From Uloborus plumipes (taxonomy: Eukaryota > Arthropoda > Arachnida > Araneae > Uloboridae), in NCBI GenBank assembly GCA_038373865.1, contig JAXGGA010002168.1, positions 1 to 64,000 of the forward strand: 64,000 nt of DNA, written 5' to 3'. Shown here one piece after another: positions 35,000 through 45,982 of the stretch. Positions within the stretch are counted from its first letter, which is position 1; every line of letters begins with the position of its first letter. The notes under the pieces are model-generated. The model made no database searches. It worked only from the letters and a program-made list of their open reading frames with translations, and was not told where the DNA came from. Both the position numbers and the translations under genes were made by a program.

Positions 35000-35880
35000 G
35001 TCCCCCCCTAATAACTTTTGAATAAACATTCCGATTTGGACAAACTTTTTTTTGTTGGAAAGCTCTCGGCGAGTACAGCTCATTCCCATATTTGATTTTT
35101 TGATTTGAACAATTTTTGGTTCAATTTTGAGCCGTTCAAATAACCGGTCCCGCGATACTAACTTTTGAATGAACAGTCCGATTTGAACAAACTTTTTTTG
35201 TTCGAAAGATCTTTTCAAGGATACTTCATTCCCGTATCTACATTTTCGATTTGAACAATTTTTCGTTCAACATTGAACCGTTCAAACAAGCTGTCACCCC
35301 TAATAACTTTTGAGTGAACAGTCCGATTTAAACAATTTTATTTTTTTTGAAGCATCTCGGCAAGGATACTTTATTACCGTATTTAAATTTTAAATTTGAA
35401 CATTTTTGGTTCAACATTGAACCGTTCAAGCAACCTTTCCCCACCTAATAACTTTTAAGTGAACCGTCCGAATAGAATAAACTTTTTTTTTGTTCGAAAG
35501 ATCTTATTAAGAATACTTCATTTCCGTATCTACATTTTCGATTTGAACGATTTTTCGTTCAACATTGAACCGTTCAAACAAGCTCTCACCCCTAATAACT
35601 TTTGAGTGAACAGTTCGATTTAAAAAAACTTTTTTTTGTTCGAAAGATCTCGGCAAGGATACTTCATTACCGTATTTAAATTTTCAATGTGAACATTTTT
35701 TCGTTCAATATTGAACCGTTCAAGATTTCTAAACCTTTCTCCACCTAATAACTTTTAAGTGAACCGTCTGAATTGAATAAACTTTTTTTGTTCGAAAGAT
35801 CTCGGAGAGACTCATTCCCATATTTCACTTTTCAATTTGAACCATTTTTCGTTCAATGATGAACCGTTCAGAAAATTTTT
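35000..35880. repeat. tandem array of six ~147-bp units with dimeric order
   Basis: The block ctaataacttttga...tgaac-g-tccgaatt...gaaccgttcaa recurs at about 35003, 35151, 35291, 35440, 35587 and 35741. Later units alternate between a ttttgagtgaacag type and a ttttaagtgaaccg type, so the larger repeat is about 295 bp. It is preceded by a gtcggtcggtctgtctgtc run. Confidence 0.8.
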
Positions 35881-35999
35881 TAACATGAGCGCCTACTGGG
35901 AAATTTAAATTGAATGTTGATTCTGAACTTAAAGGCGGATTTCCTTCAAACTAACTTTGTAAGAAAACCGTTTTGATAAAAAATGTATGTTAAGTACTT

Positions 36000-36737
36000 T
36001 TCTGAAAAATCTTCTGTGAGGCCTCTGTTTCCGACTCCGACTCCGCAAACATGGCGGAAATGCAGGCTCAGAAAAAAATGACTGACTGGGCAGACGATTT
36101 TTTGTTTATTTATTCATTTTTTTTGTTTAATTTATTATTATTATTTTTATTTATTTATTTATTTAATTTTTTTTTTTTTTTTTTTGCAGACGATATTTTT
36201 TTTTTTTTTTTTTTGATTACAAAAATCGTTCATTCACTAGAGCATTTTATTCTTTACTTATATTTAACAACTGGCAATGGATTAAAAATAAAATTCGAGA
36301 CATTTTATTAACGAACGAGGTTTTTTTTCTTTCTTTGACAAAATGTGTTTTGATGTTCTTTGTACTTTTATTTTATTTATTTTTTTTTCTTTTGAAAACG
36401 ATTGTGAATTTTTTCTACGGAAGAACTATAACAGTTACATTCTTTAAAAGGTGCGACAAAACTTTATTTACTCGTTTATTTACTTTTTACGTGTTCATTT
36501 CATCTGATGAGAGGGGTAAATTTTGCTTTTAGAAATCAGCTTTAAGTGCTATAAAGGTATGTTTGACATAATTTTTAGTTTTAGATATTCAAGAGAATAT
36601 TGATTAGATGCTAGAATGCCGATGTCGATGTACGGGAAAGTAGGCTCGTTTAGTTCTTGGCAGAACTTCTTGTTTAGTCTCGTTAGAGATTATTGGCACA
36701 GATGAATCTAAAAATCCTAAGAAAGTAATAAATTTCA
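36000..36737. other. low-complexity T-rich intergenic stretch
   Basis: Long T and TTTA/TTTTTA runs (36100-36210, 36360-36400). The open frames here are composed of Phe/Leu from these runs and are not genes. Confidence 0.6.
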
Positions 36738-36743
36738 TACTTA

Positions 36744-39006
36744 CAGGGTATCTGCTCAACCTGGACTTTTCAAATCCATGACTTTCCCTGACTTTCCATG
36801 ACTTTTGCGAACAATTTTCCATGACTTAAAATTTTAACTATTTCATTTGACGCTGACATCAAAATAGAGCATAAATAGCAATATAAGGTGTAAGACAGTG
36901 TACCTTTGCTTTTCGAAACTATTCTTTTTTTTTTCGGCTATGCAAATAAATTTAACCAAAGCTAAAAAAAGAACTTAACTAAATATATCTGAAACAGATC
37001 ATGTGCAACAATTTATTAATACAAAAAATGAGTACAAGGATTTAGCAACATTTAAAAGTCAAAACAACTTATTATCCCCCAAAGCAGAAGTATGAAAGTG
37101 TGAAATTCAAATTGAATAAATGCATCACATGCTCTATTGTCAGTCAGGGGACAAAGTCCGCGCACATGCACAGTTTCGGAAAATTCGCCTCTCACAGGTT
37201 TTAACGTTGAGTATTCATCTGATTGGTCAACACAATGCAACTTGTTTGAAACTCTTATTAAGACTAATCAGATTGCACCCAATACAAGGTTCCCCTACAA
37301 TCTTAAAAATAAATTCAAGTACTTTTTAAGGAGGTTTAAAAAATTTTCCAGGAATTAACTTCTAAGAAAGGGTCTGCACAAAAACCAAGATTAATTTCAA
37401 AAGTAATGTAAATGTTGATGAACAGTACAGATTCTTTACAGATTTAATATGAAAAACCTAAAAATCGTGAAATATTTTTCATCAATATGAAAAAGAAAAT
37501 TTTAGGGAAAGGTAGATTGGAAGCAATTCTTTGGCTTATTCAAGTGTAAATTCAAAGGAATGGTAAAAATGGTAAACACCAACATTTTCTATTTGTTCAA
37601 GCATAAAAACAATCAGACAACAAATCTTTTTTTTTTTCAATGAAGAAAATTTATAATTTCAGAATAAGACCAGGATATAATGTGATCACCCTATTTTGCC
37701 AGTCTGTGCATGCAAAATGTATTCTATTTCCCCTTCCCCCCCATTCTTTTCTCTTCCCCCCTCCAAGAAAAAATGGTGATTTTCTTTTCTTTTGAAATTA
37801 CAGCTTTTACTCGATTTTTTCGTACTCGAGGAAAAACGTGCCTGTATTTTGTAATTAAATAAACAAATAAAAAGTCAAGGAAGCACTTTGTCTTTAATAG
37901 TTCGGTGTTTTCTTAAAAACTATTAGAAACCAATAAATTGGAAGAGCTAAAATTTGAGTTCAAAAATAAATAAATTATTAAAATAAAATGAACAATGAGT
38001 ATATTTAACGTAGCACAACATAAAAATAGCTTCAGAATATCAAAATAATTGAAGTATTTACAGGATGCAAAAGGATTGAAGACTTGACAATGGCACGCCA
38101 TTTTCGGCGAAGCACGTGCTCAATGTTAGAATGTCAACCAAAAATGAATAAATAAATAAAAAATAAGTTGTACAAAACCCATTACACACGTATTTCTGTC
38201 CCTGTATTTCTAAAAAAAAAAAATGATCATGGAAGCAAAAAATTCAAAAAATAATTTTAATCCACCAGACAAATCTAAATTTTGTTGAAAGAAAATCATT
38301 AAGATACCAGCAAAAACGTATTTTTCAGAAAAGCTCATGTTTAACTTGTTAAAGATATTCTTTTGTATAAAAATCCAATCCTGATTATTCTATATGTCTA
38401 AGTTGTTTTAAAAGTAAAGCGAAACGAAAAAGCAGCGCCTAACCGCGAACTTTTAACGATTGCCGATTATGCGCAAAAAAAAAAAAAAAAAAAAAAAAAA
38501 AACTTCTTGGGGTATGTTTTTTTTTTTTTTTTTTTTTAAATTTTCGTCTTGAAAAAACGGCTCCCGATTTCGAAATCCCGACGATTGCCGATTTTTCGAT
38601 GGACACAATTTTTTTGCAGGAGCACGATCGTGAACGTTCGAAGATCGCCGATTTTTCGGCACATTTTCTACGAAAATTAATACCTTTGGCGTTTTCAAGG
38701 ACATTTTAAAATTTTCAAGGACTTTCCAGATCTCTTGAAAGATTAAATGAAATTCAAGGACTTTTCAAAGTCGCGGGAACCTTGCAATAACGAAGCAGAA
38801 TGACGATGGATGTTTTTTTGTTCTTCCGAGATCGGGAGAAATAACCACCGATCCTGAGCTCTAAAATCCATGATAAACAGTCAGTTTCCATGACTTTTGG
38901 ACATTTTTCGCTGAAATCCATGACTTTCCATGACCAATTTCGATCATATATGAAATCCATGACTTTCCCTGACTTTCCATGACTTTCCAGGTGCGCGGAC
39001 ACCCTG
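36744..39006. mobile_element. 2.3-kb DNA element with repeated catgactttcc subterminal motifs
   Basis: Ends CAGGGTATCTGC and, inverted, CAGGGTGTCCGC, flanked by tactta (36738-36743, 39007-39012). Next to both ends the words tccatgactttcc and ccctgactttcc recur several times. Internally 38560-38780 has tcaaggacttt variants and long A/T runs. No transposase was found. Superfamily open (hAT-like termini but an apparent 6-bp duplication). Confidence 0.6.
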
Positions 39007-39139
39007 TACTTACTCCAGAGAAGCCTTGGTTCACATTTTCATCACAATTACTATTAATATTGTTGTTGTGAGGCAACCAAATTTTTGCAACAATGGACTG
39101 AAAATTTAATCATTTAATGGGGAAATTACATGAAATTTA

Positions 39140-39310
39140 CTATTTTCCATAATAACTTTTTTAAACTAAGCTTTTTAGAAATAAATTATAGCTTATCCTG
39201 CTCCCTGTTACTGCAGCTATCTACGGTAAAAAAATGGTTAAAATCGGTTCAGTAGTTTGGAAGATTACCCCGGACATACGGATACAAAAGTAGTCTTTTA
39301 TGTATATAGA
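39140..39310. repeat. retrotransposon-like 3' fragment
   Basis: aaaatcggttcagtagtttggaag followed by accccggacatacgg resembles the 3' ends of arthropod RTE-like LINEs/SINEs. Only this fragment is recognisable and the limits are approximate. Confidence 0.3.
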
Positions 39311-39791
39311 TGAAAATGTAGGGAGCCTCAGTTTTTCTTTCCAAAAACATTTGACCCAACTCCAAGTAAAAACCCTAGGATTGAAATGTTATTGAACAAT
39401 GTTTTACTTTCGGGTAATAGGATTGATGACGGAACTACTTCGTTAAAACTGAAAAAATTCTTTAAGAAGATAATATTTTATGATTTTTTTAAATAATTTT
39501 GCTTATTTATTCATTTATTTTTTAGTTTAAATTTAATAATAACGGGTTCTGTTTCACGGCTGATGAGGAGGAGAGGGAGTTGAGGTTGAACCACAACCAC
39601 CCTACACAAAAAAAAAGACCCATTAAATTTTGACATCTTGAATTCAATTAGGTTTTTCACAATGACGAATTGCGATAGGTACATGTGTTTTTGTGTATGT
39701 GCGTGTGTAGGTTGTCAGGTGTGTGTACACGTAGGGCTTGTGCGTCACCATCTGCTCCACCTGCTTTGCCGAGGACTAAAAAGCGGGCCTG

Positions 39792-40087
39792 CAGGAGCGC
39801 CCCGATGGGAGGTCACTGTGACCTCCCAATAATTTCTTTATTCGGCACATTTTGCTGACGATTCGGCAAATTGGGATACAATATTGCAACATTGAGATTA
39901 TAATTATTTTCTCTTTTTAGTTTTTAGAATTGTTTTTTTAAAAGATGGCGAATGGTTTTTCTCACTAAATGTTATGCATGTAAGACATGTGTACATGCTT
40001 GTATTTTATCATTCGGTGTAATTGGAACTTCATTCGGCAAATTGATAATTTTCCCCCTCCCAAAAATTTTAACTCGGGACGCCCCTG
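39792..40087. mobile_element. hAT-like MITE
   Basis: CAGGAGCGCCCCGA and TCGGGACGCCCCTG are imperfect inverted ends; flanks cgggcctg and cgtacctg match at 6 of 8. Contains attcggcaaatt repeats. Confidence 0.5.
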
Positions 40088-40728
40088 CGTACCTGTACTC
40101 CTTGAAAGAGAGGGGGTCTCACCAGCAGGAGCAGGTGGACTGGCCGAGTAGCTCTGGGTTCACCATCTTTTGTCCAGCATGGCGAAGGTGTGGGCTCCAC
40201 GTTAGTAGAGCGGGGCCGGTTAGTGAGTAACGTTGGCAGACTGCCAATTTGAAATAGGGATTACACGACGGCTGAGTTCCAAAAAGAAAACATATAGCAA
40301 TTTGTTATTGTTGAAAAAATAAATAAATAAATAAAATGTAAAAAAAAAATACAGTAATGTCTTAGGCCCTTATGAAAGAAAAACCTTAAATACAAAGAAG
40401 TTTCCCTATTAATGATAGCGAAGCTGAGAAAAAATAAATTACATTGTTAATGAAAACTTTTGTTTAAAAAAAATTGGTAATGTGTTCTTGAAAGATGCTA
40501 TTTTGAGAATCCACTGATGATGTTCCTGGACTATCAATTACAAACTTGAGATCAGCAATACAATATAAATCTTCTCATTTCTGGCTGGGTGCCCACAAGT
40601 ATACTGCCGTGCAACAACAGTCGTATCTGCACTTTTTTACAAAACTGAGTTATCGCCACCAAGTGGCTCTTTGTGACGTATTACCAAAATACAAAATATA
40701 TGAAAAGTAAATTACAACGTTAAAGAAG

Positions 40729-40952
40729 GGGTCTCAGTTGCCGAGCGGTCTAAGGCGTGTAGCCGACAACTCTGAGACGGTGGGTTCGACTCCCACCCTC
40801 GCTCCGGATGTACTTTCCTTCCTTTGTGATGTAACCCTTTCATACAATGTCTGTACGAGATATATGTAGTAAAAAAAAAATATGTGTAATGGAGGCGAGA
40901 CACTAGATTGTAGTCCTCATCAAAAAAAACCTGGGCATATAACCCCAAACGA
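40729..40952 (+). mobile_element. tRNA-derived SINE inserted in the Penelope fold-back
   Basis: Head with A box (ttgccgagcggtctaagg) and B box (ggttcgactcc), a tRNA-unrelated body and an A-rich tail, flanked by the 13-bp duplication aacgttaaagaag (40716-40728, 40953-40965). The head does not fold as an intact tRNA, so it is not a tRNA gene. The 3' part (ggaggcgagac..tagtcctcat) is shared with the SINE at 44710. Confidence 0.8.
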
Positions 40953-40983
40953 AACGTTAAAGAAGCACAATACGCAGGGATAC

Positions 40984-41029
40984 TGCAGACACGTGTTTCG
41001 GCGTTACAAGGAACGCCTTTTTCAATGCA
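40984..41029 (-). ncRNA. hammerhead-like motif, left arm of mini fold-back
   Basis: Same layout as in the large dimer, core TTGAAAA on the minus strand: position 7 changed (it varies freely in hammerheads) while U3 and A8 are kept. Helices I (TGCA/TGCA) and II (GGCGTT/AACGCC) are intact. Confidence 0.5.
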
Positions 41030-41110
41030 GAAAAATTGTGAGCTTATGGATGCACAGACATCCGGTAAAAGCTGTCGGATGTCTGTGCATCCATAAGCTC
41101 ACAGTTTTTC

Positions 41111-41156
41111 TGCATTGAAAAAGGCGTTCCTTGTAACGCCGAAACACGTGTCTGCA
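41111..41156 (+). ncRNA. hammerhead-like motif, right arm of mini fold-back
   Basis: TGCA 41111-41114 pairs with 41153-41156; core TTGAAAA 41115-41121, extra A, helix II 41123-41140 including loop, GAAA 41141-41144. Mirror of the left-arm motif. Confidence 0.5.
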
Positions 41157-41209
41157 GTATCCCTGCGTATTGTGCTTCTTTAACGTTGTAATTTAATTTA
41201 CATTTATTG

Positions 41210-42640
41210 CACAAAGATATGCAAATTTACCCTGCAAAATTGTATGGTCATTTGAGAGCGGGAAATATTTTTAAAAAAATTCTGAAACAGTTTTCATCTG
41301 AATACAATCTGTACCTCAGAACTAGACTAACGTAAGTCCACTTTCGTCATTTTGCAGTAGAGGGCGAAAACGATTGTCGGATACATGCAAAGGATGGGAC
41401 TCGCGCTCTTTTCACGCTACTAAATAATTGTGAAGGAATTTGTTTTATAGAATATTGTTTTAATGGGTCGATGTGGAATAAGATTTTACATATACAATGA
41501 AGCAAAAAAGTGAAAATCGCCATTTTTGGACTAACGTCGTTCTGGTTCTGAGATACAGAAATATGGTGGCGAAAAACTTTAAAGAATTTTATCTCAGTTT
41601 AAGCTCAACTGCAGATACCACTTTTGCGTTTAGCATAGCAGTATAGTCATTTACTATCAAGGGAGAATCTAGAAATGTTTGAAGGGAGGGGTGATTGATT
41701 TTATTCCATCCTTTACTACACAGTATACATTTTGATTTACAAATGTTGACCTCATATGTGTGTGCGTTTTGGACTTCAATAGAGAAACACCGAAACGTAT
41801 CCTGTGTAGAGCCCTAAGCCTTCCCGCTGCTAGTATCAAACTTAGTCCAAAAATGCCTTTTTTAACCGACTTCAACAAAGGAGGAGGTTATACAATTCGT
41901 CGGAGATTTTTTTTTTTTTTGTATGTTATAAGATTTCTCGAAGACGCCTGGACTGATTTCAAAAATTATTTTTTTGTTTGAAAGGTCTTCCTTTCCAATT
42001 GGTCCCATCCTCTCGTGGTCCGGGTTTGATGACGGAATCCTGTAGAAATCGATCGAAAAAGAAATCGGGATCACAGTAATCGTAATAACGATAATTTTGA
42101 ATGCAAGGCATCTCTGTGTTAAATAATGAAATTCACTACTATGGTCTTTTTGAAATTCATATGTATCTACTCATATTAAAAACTGAGTATATATCTGTGT
42201 CCTGTTTCTTTCTCCTGAACGCCAATGAACTGAAAGTCAAACCAGGTACCGATAGATTCGTCATTTTTCAAGGTTCATTAGTTTTAATTTACATAAGGTT
42301 TGATACATAAAGGGTTTCTGAAGAAATTGAGAAAAATCTTCAAATTTTTGCTCAAATTTAAAACGATTTGTCCTGAATGATTAAATATGAAATCCGTTGT
42401 TATAAAAAGTGGTTGATATGAAACAGTGATAATAATGATAGTGATAATTTTGAATGAAGGCTTAACTAAATCAGACATGAAATTCATTAGAGGGCCACGT
42501 ACGTAGTATTTTTATCGCAAGCGACTTTTAATTTTTTGAAATATAAATCAGTTGTAAAATTTTACTTTACCTTACCATCACCTTATTTCTGAAGTACATT
42601 TACACTAAAAAGAATAAAATAAAAATATTTAAAAAAAAAA
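41210..42640. other. intergenic DNA with a ccgacttcaa-type element start
   Basis: No gene. From 41867 an aaccgacttcaacaaaggag start resembles the palindrome ends at 42646-43053 and may be the left end of the same element. The rest is AT-rich. Confidence 0.4.
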
Positions 42641-42645
42641 TTGAA

Positions 42646-43053
42646 CCGACTTCAGAACTTCAATCGGCAAGTGCTCTAAAAAGTAAAAAATAATTTTATT
42701 TTTTGAACACCATTGAAACGACATTTAAACATAAGTTTTGAAGTCGTCGCAAAAACTATAAGTAAAATGATGTAAAACTATATTTTGCCAACATTTTTCA
42801 GAGAAAATTAAGAGCTGAATATTTATACCATTACAGAAATATGTGGTTGTCAATGTAAGGTATGCGAATGAGATTAAATAACCTAGATTCATTGAAATTT
42901 ATATGTATAGTTAAATTATAGTTTCGTATGATTCTATATAGTGTTTTTGCGCCGACTTCAAAACTTATGTTTAAATGTAGTTTCAATGGTGTTCAAAGAA
43001 TAAATTTATTTTTTACTTTTTAGAGCACTTGCCGATTGAAGTTCTGAAGTCGG
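42646..43053. repeat. fold-back repeat with ccgacttca ends
   Basis: Arms of about 130 bp (ccgacttcagaacttcaatc and onward, and the inverse ending at 43053) share a nearly complete inverted match including gcaagtgctctaaaaagtaa, around a 150-bp centre. It lies about 180 bp from the 3' end of the thyroglobulin-domain gene. Confidence 0.7.
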
Positions 43054-43233
43054 ATTTTTTTTTTTTCGAAAATATTTTTTGAACTTCAGTGTTGAAAATT
43101 TATCAGTGGTGAGTCCCTCAAGGGAAGAGCGATCCCCCCTCATCTCCCCTCCCTCGTGTCCGCCCCTGTTTACTATAGTGTGCATTGTTTGATAACTAAA
43201 TCAAGCCACTGAAGCAAATTAGAGAGATTTTTT

Positions 43234-43239
43234 TTTATT
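43234..43239 (-). terminator. poly(A) signal of the thyroglobulin-domain gene
   Basis: TTTATT on the + strand (AATAAA on the minus strand), 40 bases past the stop codon. Confidence 0.6.
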
Positions 43240-43278
43240 ATTAAAATTATTTACATAACTTTCATATAATAAACATTG

Positions 43279-43433
43279 TTAACATTCCAATTCTCCGCGG
43301 ACTGAGTCGCCAACCTTGTTGCCCTTCTCATCTGCGCACCAACAGTATCCGGTAGATCCGTGGCATTGTTTCTTACTGTAGTGTCCGGTCTCTTCACATT
43401 GAGGGATGAAGTTTCCAACCATTCCTGTTTGTG
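43279..43433 (-). CDS. thyroglobulin-domain gene, exon 3 (domain 2)
   Basis: Acceptor CTTTTAG ends at 43434; frame enters in phase 1; TAA at 43279-43281. It encodes most of domain 2 and ends on its last cysteine. Confidence 0.85.
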
Positions 43434-45202
43434 CTAAAAGGAAAAAAAAAAGTTAATTAAAAAAATATATATACTGTACTGGGCTCCCAATTTTTCATAG
43501 ATCCCCTTCCGAAAATAGATTAATAATAAATAAACCTTTCCGGAGCGAATCATAAAATTCCTGAAATATAATGAAAAACTGCTATATTTGTGAGTGGGTT
43601 TAATCAATCATCTGACATAAAATTTATAGTCAAAAAATGTATACATATATATACATATATATATATATATTTTTTTTTTTTTTGAATGAATTTCCTTTTC
43701 AGGGGTTGGTATCCGCATTTGTTCACACCACGCAATTAAAGTTAAAAAAAGAAAATAATTAAAAAATAGTGTTTTTGCATTCTTAGGTTGATTTGAATCC
43801 GCAAACTATGATTGAATACGATGGTGAAAAATGGCTAGCTATTTCAGCACAAATTAAAAATTAATGAGCGTTCAAAAATTAGAGGGTAATTTAAATTAAA
43901 GATGTAAGCTGGCGATAAAAAAAATGTAGTGCTGCCATCTATGATAATCAAATAGAAAAAAAAAGCTACCTCTGCAGGTGTGCCTTTGTGACTTTTAAAG
44001 GAGTCTTTTTTTTTTAATTTTTTCATTGGTGCCCTGTTTTGCGGCCACTCTGTAAGAAAGAGATAATTACTCAGTTCCTATTCATAAGTGCAGTATTAAT
44101 TTGATACTCTACGAGAAATCGGTTCCATGTCCAGCCGAGATGCAATTATAAGTAATGGATGGGCAACAGCGTTGCAGATCAGTGATTGCATCCTTGCAGG
44201 CTACGTCTTTTGCCAGTTTACTTTAAGATTCGGGTGTTCAATGGCGGCCTCTACGAAGTTGTGCATCTAGTTCCTATTAGATCTATGTTTCTGTCTACCA
44301 GCTGGGTCAACATGAGACCCCTATAGAGACGTCTCTAGCTCAACGGACTCATCGCGGGTTTTGTAATCAAACGTTTCAAGTGCAATAACGCCGATGTGGC
44401 TGTCTTTTTCTTTTTGTTAGATTTTCTTGGACAAAAGTTTGAAATGCGATTCAAACGGTTTGTAAAAGCACCGTTACATTTGTGGAACTTACCACCAGTA
44501 AGGTGGTTGGAGCTAAATTTTTGCCAGACTTCACCGATTTCCGTTGAAACATTAAATACTGTTTTTAACAGGTGTAGGAGCAAATTTTAAAGCAGTATGA
44601 ATGAGCGGCATCAATAAACAGAAATGTAATACTAAATGACGTGAATCCACGCCACTGGCAACCACGAATAGAATTCGAAACAACACGAACTCACGCCAAC
44701 AGCCCCCGAGGGGCCTAGAGGTAGAGTACTCTCCTTGTAAGCAAGTGGTCGCGGGTTCGAATCCCGCCTTGCCCATGGAAATCATTTCATCCTCTCTGTG
44801 CCGTAAATCTGTCCTATGTTTGTCAGGAGGCAAGGCTCATAGTACGTAGTCCTCATGTATGTTGAAGCTGATGGCTTCTGAAAAAAAAAACAGCCCCCGA
44901 ATGTGTCAATACCAATACTCACATCTGGTGAGCTCCCTGTCCCTGTGGACGTGGCAGAGGCAAGTCTCGAGTCGCTTGGAGGGCTCCGTGATGTGGCTCC
45001 CGTCCTTCCTCCAGCACATGCAGAAGGGGGACCCCTCGAAGCACTGGAGGGCCTCGTAGTCCCCGTTCTCGTCGCACTTGGGCACCAGCTTGATCTGGGT
45101 GTTCGACTGCTGTTCGCGCTGGCGGTGTTCTTCGCACTCGGTCAGTGCCAGGGACACGCCCAGGCAGACGATCAGGATCGATGCACCGAAGAAGCTCTTC
45201 AT
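43279..45202 (-). CDS. secreted protein with two thyroglobulin type-1 domains, spider venom-protein-like
   Basis: Two coding exons, 44923-45202 and 43279-43433 (phase 1 join), give 144 residues. Residues 1 to about 21 are a signal peptide (MKSFF..LGVSLALT). Twelve cysteines follow in two sets of six (C23, C43, C54, C61, C63, C81 and C83, C106, C117, C124, C126, C144), the spacing of the thyroglobulin type-1 fold. Domain 2 has the usual CWC core (YCWCADEKG); in domain 1 the Trp has moved (FCMCW). Such domains often inhibit cysteine proteases, and two-domain versions are reported from spider venom glands as U24-ctenitoxin-like proteins of unknown activity. Venom expression is inference; a haemolymph or digestive inhibitor is equally possible. 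The gene has its own TATA promoter. Exon 1 is GC-rich compared with its surroundings. No break is seen. Confidence 0.85.
43434..44922 (-). other. intron of the thyroglobulin-domain gene
   Basis: 1.5-kb intron with a TA microsatellite at about 43641-43672, a GC-richer anonymous stretch at about 44100-44640 that may be an old repeat, and the SINE 44710-44890. Confidence 0.5.
44710..44890 (+). mobile_element. tRNA-derived SINE close to a splice donor
   Basis: tRNA-like head (gtagagtactctccttgtaa, ggttcgaatcc), body, 10-bp A tail, flanked by the 12-bp duplication aacagcccccga (44698-44709, 44889-44900). Its anticodon-like loop reads TGT, but the 5' acceptor strand does not pair with the 3' strand, so it is not a working tRNA. 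It lies antisense, about 20 bp inside the intron from the donor at 44922. Confidence 0.85.
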
Positions 45203-45207
45203 TTTGC
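44923..45207 (-). CDS. thyroglobulin-domain gene, exon 2 (signal peptide and domain 1)
   Basis: Acceptor CCACCTTCAG (ends 45208), five non-coding bases, ATG at 45202, donor GTGAGT at 44922. A longer reading from upstream of 45202 crosses this acceptor and is rejected. The exon is clearly GC-richer than its flanks. Confidence 0.85.
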
Positions 45208-45330
45208 CTGAAGGTGGGATAGAAAAAATGTATAGGATGCAAAATGTTGTAATTTTCATTTTCTGTCGTGAAAAATTGACGATACGGTTTCATTTGATTT
45301 AATTGTATGCAAATTTCTGCATCTCTGAAT

Positions 45331-45626
45331 CAGGGGCGTAGGAACTTAGTGAAAGCAGGGGAAGCCCGGTGCAGTACCAGAGCTTGGCGCTTTCTTTGGG
45401 GAAGGAGGGGGGGGGGGGTCAAGACACACTTTGTCACTCTGAGCACTAAAACTCGATTAAAAAGCCATAAATGTTCAAATAAACATTTTTTGTGAATCAA
45501 ATAAGTTTAAAAACACTATTTTACTGTTTCGCCCGAGAAATGACAAGCACACATTTGCATTATTAATATGAACTTAGTTTTTGATGCAATATTTGCTCAG
45601 AAATAGTTTCGGTTCCTACGCCCCTG
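45331..45626. mobile_element. hAT MITE in the 5'-UTR intron of the thyroglobulin-domain gene
   Basis: CAGGGGCGTAGGAAC and GTTCCTACGCCCCTG ends, exact 8-bp duplication ctctgaat (45323-45330, 45627-45634). Non-coding; contains a run of G near 45410. Confidence 0.85.
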
Positions 45627-45982
45627 CTCTGAATTGTATTTAAACAGTTGACTGTATGTTTTGGCAACGAGTTCTAAGTTGGTTATCTTGTCAGTTGTAT
45701 GTTCAGTTATGTCGTTTTGTAAATACGTTTCTTTTAATTTAAGTCTTGCATATAGAATAAATGCCTCTATTTTTTATAAATATGGCAGTCATTTCTATTA
45801 TTGCTACACCAATGAAGTACACTGCTGAAACTCTGCTAGTTATTTGAACACATTAAAATGGTTTTTAATATGCATATTGTTGTTAACTTGCAAATAGTTA
45901 TTATTTTTGGGCTTTATATGCTTAATTTAGCGTTTATTTCATTAATTTTCATTTACGATTTTCTTAAATCTTTTCACTTCAC

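Larger units (their letters stand above)
40712..41205. mobile_element. miniature Penelope-like fold-back, split by a SINE
   Basis: Inverted arms at 40966-41068 and 41071-41184, continued beyond the SINE at 40712-40728 (matching about 41185-41205). The arm sequence is the outer 3' part of the Penelope dimer at 15204-17396 (tactgcagacacgtgtttcg and onward), with almost no loop. Each arm holds a hammerhead-like motif. No coding sequence remains. Confidence 0.75.

Noticed and set aside
36051..36532. Phe/Leu-rich frames as membrane proteins
   Set aside because: They translate long T and TTTA runs.
40729..40805. tRNA gene
   Set aside because: A and B boxes are present but the acceptor and anticodon stems do not pair, and the stretch is the head of a SINE with target duplication.
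44710..44778. tRNA-Thr(TGT) gene
   Set aside because: The anticodon-like loop and T arm look right, but the 5' acceptor strand (ggggcct) does not pair with the 3' strand (cttgccc). It is a SINE head with A tail and duplication.
45203..45259. 19-residue N-terminal extension of the thyroglobulin-domain protein
   Set aside because: It crosses a good splice acceptor (ends 45208), and the signal peptide starts cleanly at ATG 45202.
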